A stretch of DNA of 64,000 nt, taken from positions 2,012,929 through 2,076,928 of the forward strand of contig CP042469.1 in assembly GCA_015243575.1 (NCBI GenBank), given 5' to 3'. The notes beneath the pieces are model-generated. The model did not search any database. It had not been told where the DNA came from and saw only the letters and a program-made list of their open reading frames with translations. The DNA comes from Clostridiales bacterium. GTDB lineage: Bacteria > Bacillota > Clostridia > Peptostreptococcales > Anaerovoracaceae. Below are positions 24,626 through 33,434 of this stretch, piece by piece (positions within the stretch are counted from its first letter, which is position 1; each line of letters opens with the position of its first letter). A program made the translations under genes and the position numbers.

Positions 24626-25633
24626 TCACTCAACCTTCGCAACCGAATAGAGTTCTCGCAGAACCTCCTGGCCCGACGGAAACGGATTCATTATGGTCCA
24701 GATACTGATTCCTGCGAGACCATACTCGTTGATCAATTCGAGCTTCGCCCTTAAGCTTCTTGCATCTTCAAACCAAACCTCATGCTGACGCCCCTGTTCA
24801 TCAACATAGGTATAAAACGGTGACTGGGCTACTTCATCAAATTGAATGGGCACACCATACCTGGCGGCTCTTGCACGAGCTTCAACATTGGAAATGGTTT
24901 CAGCTCTGGATTCACCCCTTACATAGGGCAGTGTCCAGTCATATCCGTAATTGGGTATTCCCATCAGAATCTTAGAAGGACTGATCTCTGTAACACCATA
25001 ATCCAAGACTTCACGGACCTTATTCAGCGGTGCAACGGCCATTGGCGGTCCATATGTATAGCCCCATTCGTAGGTCATCAGCAGTGCCAAATTAGCAGCC
25101 TGCCCCATCCCCGCATAGTCGTGACCCCCGTAAAGCAAGCCCGGCTGTTCTGCATAGGTCTTCGGAGCCAATGCAACTGTGACGATGAAACCTTCCGGAT
25201 TCAGTCTTGCCGCCGTGTCCCTTACGAGTGTCACATATTCATCTGCATCTTCCCGGTTTACAAACTCAAAGTCAAAATCAACTCCATAAAAATCTTTCGC
25301 GTTTACCGTCTGATAAAGATTTTCGATCAGCCTGCTTCTTGCCTCCGGATTATTTAGAACTTGACTTGCCAGTTCATTGCTGAATTGCCCCTGCTCATTC
25401 AGCGGTGTTAGCACCAGAAGGGCCTGAACACCATGATCTCTCGCAGTTTGTAAAACCCGTGCATCATTGAGTGGAATCAGATCTCCTTGAGGAGTAAAGC
25501 CGTAGCTAAATGAAGAAACATAGGTAAGATCGGGCATCCACTGTTCCAAAGTCCCCTGATTAATAAACGGGTAAGCATATCCGTTCACGATAATGGATCC
25601 GTATTGAGAAGCCCTAATATTATACCAAGGCAT
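24626..25633 (-). CDS. Glycoside hydrolase family 18 (spore-type, YaaH-like)
   Basis: A 335-residue GH18 TIM-barrel with the catalytic signature GVDFDFEFV (D119, D121, E123). Strands such as ALLVLTPLN and LALLMTYEWGYTYGPP match spore cortex-lytic YaaH/CotE-like members, which usually have N-terminal LysM repeats. Those repeats are absent here, and there is no signal peptide, which suits a protein packed into the spore coat. The start has an AGGAGGTGG ribosome site. Confidence 0.85.
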   Translation of the reverse strand: MPWYNIRASQYGSIIVNGYAYPFINQGTLEQWMPDLTYVSSFSYGFTPQGDLIPLNDARVLQTARDHGVQALLVLTPLNEQGQFSNELASQVLNNPEARSRLIENLYQTVNAKDFYGVDFDFEFVNREDADEYVTLVRDTAARLNPEGFIVTVALAPKTYAEQPGLLYGGHDYAGMGQAANLALLMTYEWGYTYGPPMAVAPLNKVREVLDYGVTEISPSKILMGIPNYGYDWTLPYVRGESRAETISNVEARARAARYGVPIQFDEVAQSPFYTYVDEQGRQHEVWFEDARSLRAKLELINEYGLAGISIWTIMNPFPSGQEVLRELYSVAKVE

Positions 25634-25743
25634 AGTTCCACCTCCTTACCTACAGAATATGTCGGCAAAAGATTATTTATGCCTTGTCACCTTGTTCCTT
25701 ACCTTTGAAAGCGCTGTCTGCTTATGACTTGCGGTTGCTCGAT

Positions 25744-25878
25744 CTAATCCTGATAGCTGAAAGATGAAAATCCCAGCTCGGCAGCTGGCTTACCCGCTGC
25801 TGCAAAGGCGGTGGCTGACATCAGTGCCAGAATGATCAAAGTAACGGTTATAACTTTCATAGCAATTCCTGACCTCAT
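25744..25878 (-). CDS. Small secreted or membrane peptide
   Basis: A 44-residue peptide with a classical signal sequence (KVITVTLIILALMSATAFA) and a predicted AFA cleavage site, leaving about 19 residues (AAGKPAAELGFSSFSYQD). AAAGGAAC precedes the ATG at 25878; an in-frame ATG six codons later (25860) is also possible. No family recognised. Same strand as the GH18 gene. Confidence 0.5.
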   Translation of the reverse strand: MRSGIAMKVITVTLIILALMSATAFAAAGKPAAELGFSSFSYQD

Positions 25879-26000
25879 TGTTCCTTTCCTCGTGTCAAAT
25901 TGATGTGACACAGTATTCCTTTTTACACCTTTTGTATTAATAAGACGTATGGTACGCAAGGAAAGTTCCCCTGCTCAGAAAAAAAAATACATATGATTAG

Positions 26001-26029
26001 TTGACAAACTGAACATATGAACATATACT
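26001..26029 (+). promoter_or_regulatory. Promoter of cadC-cadA
   Basis: TTGACA at 26001-26006, 17-base spacer, TATACT at 26024-26029. Confidence 0.85.
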
Positions 26030-26034
26030 CATAT
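26015..26034 (+). promoter_or_regulatory. ArsR/SmtB-type operator over the -10
   Basis: ATATGA-N8-TCATAT, a perfect inverted repeat that covers the -10. The ATATGAAC..TCATAT form resembles SmtB/CzrA-type operators. Repression by the gene product that follows is the obvious model. Confidence 0.7.
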
Positions 26035-26093
26035 ATAGAAATACAAACACGACTATTCACGAAAATATAGAAAGAACAAATGAGGTAATTCTT

Positions 26094-26456
26094 ATGAGTG
26101 AAAAAATCAATTTGGATCGCTGCGACTGTACTGTGATCCACGAAGGCGTTGTAAGTATGGTTAAGGAGAGAATGCCTGACGAAGAAAAGCTTTATGATCT
26201 GGCAGAACTTTTTAAGGTATTCGGTGATTCTACAAGAATCCGAATCCTCTGGGCCTTGTCCGAGTCTGACATGTGCGTTTGTGATATTGCAGCGCTGCTG
26301 AACATGAGTCAATCGGCTATCTCACATCAACTCAGAATTTTAAAACAGACGAGACTGGTTAAAAACAGGAAAGACGGTAAGGTTGTCTATTATTCCCTCG
26401 ACGATTCCCATGTCAAGCAGATCTTTGAAATGGGACTGATCCACATCTGCGAGTAA
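26094..26456 (+). CDS. cadC: ArsR/SmtB-family metal-sensing repressor (CadC-like)
   Basis: A 120-residue winged-helix repressor. Both metal-site classes are visible: an alpha3N-type set with N-terminal C10 and C12 plus C61 and C63 (MCVCDIA), as in CadC for Cd/Pb, and an alpha5-type set with D104, H106, H117 and E120. The recognition helix is MSQSAISHQLRILK. It should repress its own promoter until Cd, Pb or Zn binds. It is followed 44 bases later by the matching P-type ATPase. Confidence 0.9.
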   Translation: MSEKINLDRCDCTVIHEGVVSMVKERMPDEEKLYDLAELFKVFGDSTRIRILWALSESDMCVCDIAALLNMSQSAISHQLRILKQTRLVKNRKDGKVVYYSLDDSHVKQIFEMGLIHICE

Positions 26457-26500
26457 GACTTCCATTGCCAAGAGTCCATTAATCAAAGGAGGAATGAATC

Positions 26501-28801
26501 ATGTCAAACAATAGAAAAGAATATATCCTGGAAGGCTTGGATTGTGCAAACTGCGCAGCAAAAATAGAAAAGAAAGTAGGAGAAATCAGCGGCTTACAAG
26601 ATGCATCCGTAAACTTTGTAACCAAAACGCTCTCTTTTGAAGTCAATCACACAGAAGATACAGAGGGGATTACCTCTCAGATTAAAAATATCGTCAAGAA
26701 ATTAGAGCCCGATGTAAAAGTAAAAGAGAAAGCTGCTCGCAGAAGCAGTAAAAGCAGTCCCGCCGGGCAATACGAATCGCTAAAGAGCAATGCACGTCAC
26801 GCTCATGAAGGACAGTGCTGCAGTAATCATGAACATGGAGAACATGAGGAACACAGTCATGCTCACGATCACGAGGAACACAGTCATGCTCACGATCACA
26901 ACGATCATGGGCACGATCACGACGATCATGGACACGATCATGAGCATGGCGAAGGCGGAAAAAAGGAATTAATCAAGCTTGTCTTAGGAGCCGCGATCTT
27001 TGGTATCGCAGTGATCTTTCAGTTCCAGACCGCAGTAGAATTTGCACTCTTCTTTATCAGCTATCTGATTGTTGGCGGTGAAGTCCTGCTGAAAGCAGTT
27101 AAGAACATCTTCCGAGGCCAGGTCTTTGACGAGAATTTCCTGATGACTGTTGCAACCATCGGAGCCTTTGCCATTCAGGAATTTCCCGAAGGTGTCGCAG
27201 TGATGCTCTTTTATCAAATCGGCGAATATGTGCAGGGCATCGCAGTAAATCGTTCCAGAAAATCCATCACAGAGCTCATGGATATCCGACCGGATTATGC
27301 CAATCTGAGGGTCGGAAATGATACGAAACGAGTGGATCCAGAAGAAGTAGCAGTTGGGGACCTGATCCTTGTCAAGCCGGGCGAAAGAGTTCCTCTTGAC
27401 GGTAAAGTTGTCGAGGGAAGGTCAATGGTTGATACTTCAGCACTCACGGGAGAATCGGTTCCCCGTGAGGTCGAAACCGGCAACGAGGTTCTCAGTGGCT
27501 TCATCAACAAAAATGGAGTCCTGACCGTTGAAGTTTCAAAAGAATTCGGGGATTCTACAGTCACAAAGATCCTTGATCTTGTTCAAAACGCCAGCAATAG
27601 AAAAGCGCCGACAGAGAATTTCATTACAAAGTTTGCACGGTATTATACCCCTGCAGTCGTAATCATCGCGGCAGCACTGGCAGTCATTCCCCCTCTGGTC
27701 ATGGAAGGCGCAACCTTCTCAGAATGGCTGTACAGAGCTTTGGTATTCCTTGTAATCTCTTGTCCTTGTGCTCTGGTCATTTCCATTCCTCTCGGATTTT
27801 TCGGAGGAATCGGAGGAGCTTCCAAGCGAGGCGTTCTTGTAAAAGGCAGCAACTATCTTGAGGCTCTGAACAATGTTGACATCGTCGTCTTTGATAAAAC
27901 CGGTACCCTAACAAAAGGGGTTTTTAAAGTTACCGAAATTGAAGCAAAGAACGATTTTCAGAACGACGAGCTTTTAGAGTTTGCAGCCTATGCGGAGAGT
28001 TACTCAACCCACCCCATAGCAGTTTCCATACTAAAGGAGTACGGAAGGGAAATCGATCAGGATCAGATTAGCAGCTATAACGAAATTGCTGGTCATGGAA
28101 TCAAAGTGAATGTGAAAGGGCGCGAAATCCTTGCCGGAAATCGAAAACTGATGGAATCAGAAGGTATATCAGCAGATCTGATCGATGCAGCAGGCACTGT
28201 GGTCTACCTTGCAGCAGACAAAAAATTTGCTGGTCATATCCTCATATCCGATGAGATCAAAGAAGACGCAAAGGAAGCAATTGCTGGCTTAAAGCAGTTG
28301 GGTATCAAAAAGACCGTTATGCTCACAGGAGACAGCCGCAGCATTGCAGAAAAAGTTTCTCGTCAGCTGGGGCTGGATGAATTCCATGCCGAATTGCTGC
28401 CAAATCAAAAGGTTGAGGAAATTGAAAAACTCGATCAAGAAAAATCAAAAAAGGGAAAATTGCTCTTCGTCGGTGACGGAATTAATGACGCACCTGTTCT
28501 TGCAAGGGCTGATGTGGGAATTGCTATGGGAGCTTTAGGATCTGATGCCGCAATCGAAGCTGCTGATGTGGTCATTATGACGGATGAGCCCTCAAAAATT
28601 GTATCCGGAATTAAGATGGCTAAGAGAACCAGAACCATCGTTTGGCAGAACATTATCTTCGCCATGGTGGTCAAACTCATCGTTCTGGGTCTTGGAGCAG
28701 GAGGGGTCGCAACCATCTGGGAGGCAGTCTTTGCAGACGTAGGTGTGGCTTTGATCGCAGTGTTAAATGCAGCAAGGGTTCTAAATGTAAAGGATATTTA
28801 A
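26501..28801 (+). CDS. cadA: Cd/Zn/Pb-exporting P1B-type ATPase
   Basis: A 766-residue transporter. The N-terminal HMA domain has CxxC (C15, C18). A His/Asp/Glu-rich linker covers about 105-155. Six to eight TM helices follow; the metal-gate CPC is near 421-423, the phosphorylated Asp near 465 in DKTGTLT, and the HP locus is in STHPIA. CPC plus upstream CadC marks a divalent-metal exporter. The His-rich linker is built from tandem DNA repeats (27-bp and 21-bp units), so its length probably varies between strains. The ribosome site is AAAGGAGG. Confidence 0.95.
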   Translation: MSNNRKEYILEGLDCANCAAKIEKKVGEISGLQDASVNFVTKTLSFEVNHTEDTEGITSQIKNIVKKLEPDVKVKEKAARRSSKSSPAGQYESLKSNARHAHEGQCCSNHEHGEHEEHSHAHDHEEHSHAHDHNDHGHDHDDHGHDHEHGEGGKKELIKLVLGAAIFGIAVIFQFQTAVEFALFFISYLIVGGEVLLKAVKNIFRGQVFDENFLMTVATIGAFAIQEFPEGVAVMLFYQIGEYVQGIAVNRSRKSITELMDIRPDYANLRVGNDTKRVDPEEVAVGDLILVKPGERVPLDGKVVEGRSMVDTSALTGESVPREVETGNEVLSGFINKNGVLTVEVSKEFGDSTVTKILDLVQNASNRKAPTENFITKFARYYTPAVVIIAAALAVIPPLVMEGATFSEWLYRALVFLVISCPCALVISIPLGFFGGIGGASKRGVLVKGSNYLEALNNVDIVVFDKTGTLTKGVFKVTEIEAKNDFQNDELLEFAAYAESYSTHPIAVSILKEYGREIDQDQISSYNEIAGHGIKVNVKGREILAGNRKLMESEGISADLIDAAGTVVYLAADKKFAGHILISDEIKEDAKEAIAGLKQLGIKKTVMLTGDSRSIAEKVSRQLGLDEFHAELLPNQKVEEIEKLDQEKSKKGKLLFVGDGINDAPVLARADVGIAMGALGSDAAIEAADVVIMTDEPSKIVSGIKMAKRTRTIVWQNIIFAMVVKLIVLGLGAGGVATIWEAVFADVGVALIAVLNAARVLNVKDI
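26846..26942 (+). repeat. Tandem repeats coding the His-rich linker of CadA
   Basis: A 27-bp unit is repeated exactly (26846-26872 and 26873-26899), followed by a 21-bp unit repeated nearly exactly (26901-26921, 26922-26942). Both keep the reading frame. Confidence 0.8.
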
Positions 28802-28806
28802 AGAAA

Positions 28807-28855
28807 AAGAACCGGCTGAACGGGTCTTCAAGGACCTGCTTCAATCGGTTCTTTT
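28807..28855 (+). terminator. Terminator after cadA
   Basis: AAGAACCG pairs with CGGTTCTT, with an inner TGAA..GGTC/GACC..TTCA stem, followed by T-rich sequence. Confidence 0.7.
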
Positions 28856-28875
28856 CTACTTGTTTAATTCTTGCC

Positions 28876-29028
28876 CTAATCTTTATCAGCCTTTTCATGA
28901 CCGTATTTGGCCTTTCCCTGTATTTCAGGAACAGGTTTTTGATCATTCTTCGGAATATGGAGCTTATGGTTGCTTTCTGTTCCATGAGGCTCCTTGGGAT
29001 CTGGTCTTCTCATCCCTGCCTTTGCCAT
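28876..29028 (-). CDS. 50-residue charged small protein, SASP-like in character
   Basis: An ORF of 50 codons, MAKAGMRRPDPKEPHGTESN at its start and rich in Lys, Pro, His and Asp. GGAGGGG lies five bases before the ATG. It starts 12 bases after the end of another small gene on the same strand, giving a two-gene unit. Size, charge and lack of hydrophobic core resemble minor small acid-soluble spore proteins, but I cannot name the family. Confidence 0.6.
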   Translation of the reverse strand: MAKAGMRRPDPKEPHGTESNHKLHIPKNDQKPVPEIQGKAKYGHEKADKD

Positions 29029-29039
29029 ATTTGCCCCTC

Positions 29040-29174
29040 CTAAACATCATCGTTCCGAATAGACTGCTTTTTTGCATTTCTATTCTGGTTCTGATTTTCT
29101 CTTGTCAGCGGTGTCTGACCGTTTGCTTTTTTCTTTCTTGCTTCCTTATTATCGATCTGACTGTCTTTTGCCAT
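29040..29174 (-). CDS. 44-residue charged small protein
   Basis: An ORF of 44 codons, starting MAKDSQIDNKEARKKKANGQ and rich in Lys, Asn, Gln and Arg, without hydrophobic segments. AGGAGG lies seven bases before the ATG. Like the gene after it, it begins MAK and looks like a minor spore or nucleic-acid-associated protein. Family unknown. No clear promoter is visible between it and the end of the beta-propeller gene, which is on the same strand further on (131 bases of no other content). Confidence 0.55.
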   Translation of the reverse strand: MAKDSQIDNKEARKKKANGQTPLTRENQNQNRNAKKQSIRNDDV

Positions 29175-29305
29175 AGGATAACCTCCTGTTTCATTCATCA
29201 GGAATATTGTTTCCTTTGTTGGTTATTTTTATCCGGTGATGGCTATTTTATCATGAATTCTCCCATATTTTTTACTGCTCTTTCCCTTTATTATTTACTG
29301 CCAAC

Positions 29306-31666
29306 TTAACGCAGAACAAGATCGGCAATCTTTTTCAGGCTCTCATAATCATAAGAAGTGATGCGTCCATCCTGTACATAATAGAGCTGTTTTCCAATAT
29401 ACAAAACACGTCTTGCATAAGGGATGTCGTTTCCATATACACCGGAAGGCTCCGATTGCAGAATCCCCTTCAGCGCCAGTTTTCTTCCTTCATAGCTCAT
29501 AATGACTGCTCCCTGCTGATAGTCCGTTTCTTTATCTTCTAAGTTGAGGTAAGCGTCCATTGCGACATTCTGTTTAGATGCATCAATCATAACTGCCTTA
29601 TGATTATAAAGGGCTTCCGATCCGCTGCCTGAATCTCCCACTACATAATTAGAGATTTCTCTCGGCTTACCCATATCAGAGACATCGAACAGGGAATACT
29701 TGATGCCACCCTGGCGAACTCCTACAACGACATCTTTTCCATTACTGTCTTTTCGGAAAATTTCATAGGTGTCTGCGCCGATTCCCAAGAGCAGGTCTTT
29801 TCCCACAGGATGGAGATAATTACTGAAACCTGGGATCTTCAGTTCCCCTGTTACAACAGGCTTGCTTGGATTGGAAAGATCAAAGACAAAGAGCGGATCA
29901 ATGGTTCTGAAAGTCACGATATAACCCTTATCACCCATGAATCGCACAGAATAGATCGTTTCTCCTTTTGCAAGTCCCGTTACAGCACCAATCGTATTCA
30001 GGGATGAATCCAGTACATACAATGCATTTTCATTGCTCCAGGTGGTGGTGGCAACCCGAAGGTTCCCCTCATATTCATCCATTGCAAACTGATTGATTAA
30101 ATGACCCTTTACTTCACCGGACCCGGCATATCCAACTTTCATTCCCGCAATTTCGAATTGAATGATCGTGCTGCTGTCATCCGCTCCGCTTGCTGCAAGA
30201 TACAAGGAAGAATCATTCATATACATGGTCATGCCATAAGCAGTGATGGCTTCCACTTCGGTCTTTTCTTGATTACTGACATTGATTGCCGATACGATCA
30301 GATAACCATCAGCAGGACGTCTTGGCATAATCATCACATCATCAAGCTTCATCTGTATCTGTTTGGGCCCAATTACCGTATCCCGCATCATAGGCAATGC
30401 AATTTCTCCCGAGGAATATAGATTGGTCACAAGATAGATGATATCCCCGTTTTTTCTACTGGACTGATAAGAGCCTTCCATTTCGTGACCCTTTAAATAT
30501 AATGGTCTGGCAGGATTAGAGATATCATAAACATCAACAAAACTGTAATTTTTTACGGAATAATATGGCGGCATAATACCAATGGATCTGTCGGCTGCCG
30601 CATCCATTGGCTCCGTCAGGACTCCCTTTTTATCATAAAGCACATTTGAATTTTCCGATCGAGTCCCTAAAACCGCAAGCTTGCCATCTGCCACATAGAT
30701 TTCACTGACATACTTATCAGTCGATAACTTGATTGAAGTTTCGTCTTTCAGACTCCCTTGATCTGCTTTGATAATACGAACCACGTTATTCCCACCGATA
30801 TAGATATATTTCCCATCGGTTTTCACCACATCAGCCTCGTCAATGCCTTCCACCTGTACATTTGTGGAGGAATAATTCTGATCACCAGTGTCGGAAGCGC
30901 CAAATACTTTTGCAGTAGTATCCATACTGGGTGCAGAGGAACCCATACTCGGTATGGACGCAGATTCCCGTTCGACGGTCGCACCATCCCCGCTGGCATT
31001 TGACGAGCCATTTGTAACCGCTGCTTCTGCCTTATCGTTAATCGCATAATAATACTCTCTGCTTGCAGCCAAAGCCTTTTTCAGCTCAGTCATTGTTCCT
31101 GCTTTTACCACTTCACCGATTTTCTCCTCAACCTGCTTCACCAGTTTTGGCTGGGATTGAAGATCTATCGCTCGATCAGAAACCGCAATGACTCTATTGT
31201 AATAAGATACTTTTTTACCGAGAACCTGCTCGCAGATCACCCGAAGCGGAACCATGGTACGCCCATCCATAATCGTGGAATTAGAACCGATTGAAATTTC
31301 CTTACTCCCAAGAAGCTCTTCCACAATGTATTTCTTTTGATTGATTGGAAAGCGGAAACGCTTCCCGTCATAGCTTATGGTTGCTTCTCGTTTGGTTTGA
31401 TCATAACTGACATCCGCACCAAAAAACTCCGAAACAGCCCGAAGCGGCAGCAGCGTATTTCCGTTCACAACAGTTGCGCTGATATCAGGATTTGCTGAAT
31501 CCAGCATATGGATCTTATCATTTGAAAGAATTAATGGACTTCCGGTATACAGATAAATGCTGCCTATTGTGTGCTCTGAGTCATCTGGTGAGGCCATGGC
31601 CAAAATACTTCCAGATAACAGGAATAGGGCAACGAGCACTCCGCAGATGAATGTTTTCATACGCAT
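29306..31666 (-). CDS. Secreted protein with copper-amine-oxidase-N domain and C-terminal beta-propeller
   Basis: A 786-residue exported protein. A signal peptide or anchor occupies 1-25. A copper amine oxidase N-terminal-like domain follows at about 35-165 (NGNTLLPLRAVSEFFGADV, DGRTMVPLRVICE, as in many clostridial surface proteins). A Ser/Gly linker carrying VEGIDEADVVKTDGKYIYI then leads into a Beta_propel domain of about 500 residues with DISNPARP/DLSNPSKP strand turns. It probably works at the cell surface; ligand unknown. AGGAG precedes the ATG. It is alone. Confidence 0.85.
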   Translation of the reverse strand: MRMKTFICGVLVALFLLSGSILAMASPDDSEHTIGSIYLYTGSPLILSNDKIHMLDSANPDISATVVNGNTLLPLRAVSEFFGADVSYDQTKREATISYDGKRFRFPINQKKYIVEELLGSKEISIGSNSTIMDGRTMVPLRVICEQVLGKKVSYYNRVIAVSDRAIDLQSQPKLVKQVEEKIGEVVKAGTMTELKKALAASREYYYAINDKAEAAVTNGSSNASGDGATVERESASIPSMGSSAPSMDTTAKVFGASDTGDQNYSSTNVQVEGIDEADVVKTDGKYIYIGGNNVVRIIKADQGSLKDETSIKLSTDKYVSEIYVADGKLAVLGTRSENSNVLYDKKGVLTEPMDAAADRSIGIMPPYYSVKNYSFVDVYDISNPARPLYLKGHEMEGSYQSSRKNGDIIYLVTNLYSSGEIALPMMRDTVIGPKQIQMKLDDVMIMPRRPADGYLIVSAINVSNQEKTEVEAITAYGMTMYMNDSSLYLAASGADDSSTIIQFEIAGMKVGYAGSGEVKGHLINQFAMDEYEGNLRVATTTWSNENALYVLDSSLNTIGAVTGLAKGETIYSVRFMGDKGYIVTFRTIDPLFVFDLSNPSKPVVTGELKIPGFSNYLHPVGKDLLLGIGADTYEIFRKDSNGKDVVVGVRQGGIKYSLFDVSDMGKPREISNYVVGDSGSGSEALYNHKAVMIDASKQNVAMDAYLNLEDKETDYQQGAVIMSYEGRKLALKGILQSEPSGVYGNDIPYARRVLYIGKQLYYVQDGRITSYDYESLKKIADLVLR

Positions 31667-31781
31667 TGCAGTGTTCTCCTCTCTTTCATTTCCGATATTG
31701 TTGATGCCTGATTATTGATTCATGCATTCCATTGTTTGACGCATGATCCTTCCAAATTGTTCCTAAACGAATACTAAAATC

Positions 31782-31817
31782 AAAAACGCCCCAAAAGAAT
31801 TTCTTCCGAGACGTTTT
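31782..31817 (-). terminator. Terminator after the MFS gene
   Basis: On the minus strand AAAACGTCTC pairs with GGGGCGTTTT (two G-T), followed by T. Confidence 0.65.
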
Positions 31818-31892
31818 ATTCATTCATCGACGTTTCATTTCATTCATTTACGGAATGCTGGATCATGAGATTTTCCTGATTCCTCGCGGATA

Positions 31893-33233
31893 TTATTCGC
31901 TGATCTCCTCAAGAGATTTTCCCATGGTTTCCTTTCCAAACAGTGCTACAACGATAGCGACTGCGGCAAAGACTACAGTGAGCAAAATAAAAATATATCC
32001 GTAACCTTTTTCTTCTCCATAGAACCTGATAAGGATTGGAAGGATAAGAGGTGCAACGAATGCGCCAATTCTCCCAAATGCAGCCGCCCATCCGGAGCCG
32101 CTTGCTCTTGCTACTGTAGGATAAACCTCTGGTGTATATGCATATACGCAGCCCCAGGCTCCCAAACTAAAGAAATAAAGAAGACATCCAAAGAATAGAA
32201 CCTGTCCTGTCGATCCTGCATGACCGAATAACCATGCTGCCAATGCAGTACCAGCAAAGTAGATGGCAAGCACCCATTTTCTCCCAATTCGTTCTACAAG
32301 GTAAGCCGCGCTGAAATATCCGGGCAGCTGTGCCAGGCTCATAATCAACGTAAATTCAAAGCTCTTGACCAGATTAAAGCCCTGGGCTACCAAAAGAGAG
32401 GGTGTCCATAAAACAAAACCGTAATATCCAAAGTTAATTCCAATCCAAATGGTCCACAAAACCAAGGTACTCCGAATATATTTCTTTGACCACAATTCAA
32501 CTAGAGACAATCTATTTTTAGCCTCTTTACTGGTTTTAGAAGTTTCTTTTTTGAGTTTAAATGGCTCAAACCCAGCCTCGTGTTCCATAACGGCTACAAG
32601 ACGGTCTGCTTCATCGCCTTTTCCAGCCTTTTCAAGATAACGGGGAGACTCAGGCATCACCATCCTTAGATAAGCAGCAAAGAGAGCGGGAACGGCACCA
32701 ACCCAGAAAGCAGCGCGCCAACCGTATGCAGGGATAATCAGATAGGCTACCAGCGAAGCTAGAATCCAGCCCCATGCCCAGAAACTCTCCAAAAGAATAA
32801 CGTTTCGGCCACGAATCTTTGTCGGGGAATATTCACTTATCAGCGTTGATGCAGCCGGAAGTTCTCCTCCTAACCCAAAGCCTGTACAAAATCTCAGTAC
32901 CAGAAGCATGGGATAATTGGCTGAGAAGCCAGCCAAACCGCTTGCAACCCCAAATATAATCAACGTCCACACCACTACTGTTTTGCGTCCCCATCGATCA
33001 GCAGCCATCCCAGACAAAGCTGCACCCAGGATCATTCCAAGCATTCCCGAGCTTCCCAATAACCCAATTTGTTCTGGTGATAGGTTCCAGTCCATTCCGA
33101 TTGCAGCCATCACTCCGGAGACCATTCCTTGATTCATGGCATCAAACATCCAGCCGATTCCTGCAAGCAGTAATACTTTTCTCAGCATAGGTGTTGAAGG
33201 AAGGCGGTCAATACGATTAGCAATTTGATACAT
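31893..33233 (-). CDS. MFS transporter, sugar/organic-acid porter type
   Basis: A 446-residue transporter with 12 predicted helices. The loop 2-3 signature GMAADRWGRKT and the matching VERIGRKW in the second half are present, together with a PESPRYLEKAGK motif after helix 6 typical of the sugar-porter/AAHS group. The substrate is likely a small organic acid or aromatic compound; the sequence does not fix it. No neighbour gives a pathway. AAAAGGAGAAA ribosome site. Confidence 0.85.
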   Translation of the reverse strand: MYQIANRIDRLPSTPMLRKVLLLAGIGWMFDAMNQGMVSGVMAAIGMDWNLSPEQIGLLGSSGMLGMILGAALSGMAADRWGRKTVVVWTLIIFGVASGLAGFSANYPMLLVLRFCTGFGLGGELPAASTLISEYSPTKIRGRNVILLESFWAWGWILASLVAYLIIPAYGWRAAFWVGAVPALFAAYLRMVMPESPRYLEKAGKGDEADRLVAVMEHEAGFEPFKLKKETSKTSKEAKNRLSLVELWSKKYIRSTLVLWTIWIGINFGYYGFVLWTPSLLVAQGFNLVKSFEFTLIMSLAQLPGYFSAAYLVERIGRKWVLAIYFAGTALAAWLFGHAGSTGQVLFFGCLLYFFSLGAWGCVYAYTPEVYPTVARASGSGWAAAFGRIGAFVAPLILPILIRFYGEEKGYGYIFILLTVVFAAVAIVVALFGKETMGKSLEEISE

Positions 33234-33376
33234 TTCATTTTCTCCTTTTTGACGTGTCTTCTTTATAATGATAGGTTTACATATGTATATATAGCTGTCT
33301 TGTCACCTGCATCAGTCTACCATACTAATATGAAACAATCAAGTAAATATTATTACGGTTTGCCTTTGGTGAAAAG

Positions 33377-33404
33377 AAAAACAACAGCCGATAACGGCTG
33401 CTGT
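33377..33404 (-). terminator. Terminator after the amino acid permease gene
   Basis: ACAGCAGCCG pairs with CGGCTGTTGT on the minus strand around a four-base loop; T-rich sequence follows. Confidence 0.75.
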
Positions 33405-33434
33405 CTTTCTTTTCGTTCCTATATAAATTGAATC

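Noticed and set aside
28860-29309. 149-codon plus-strand frame, Cys/Phe/Leu rich
   Set aside because: Antisense to two small genes with ideal ribosome sites; composition looks like a shadow.
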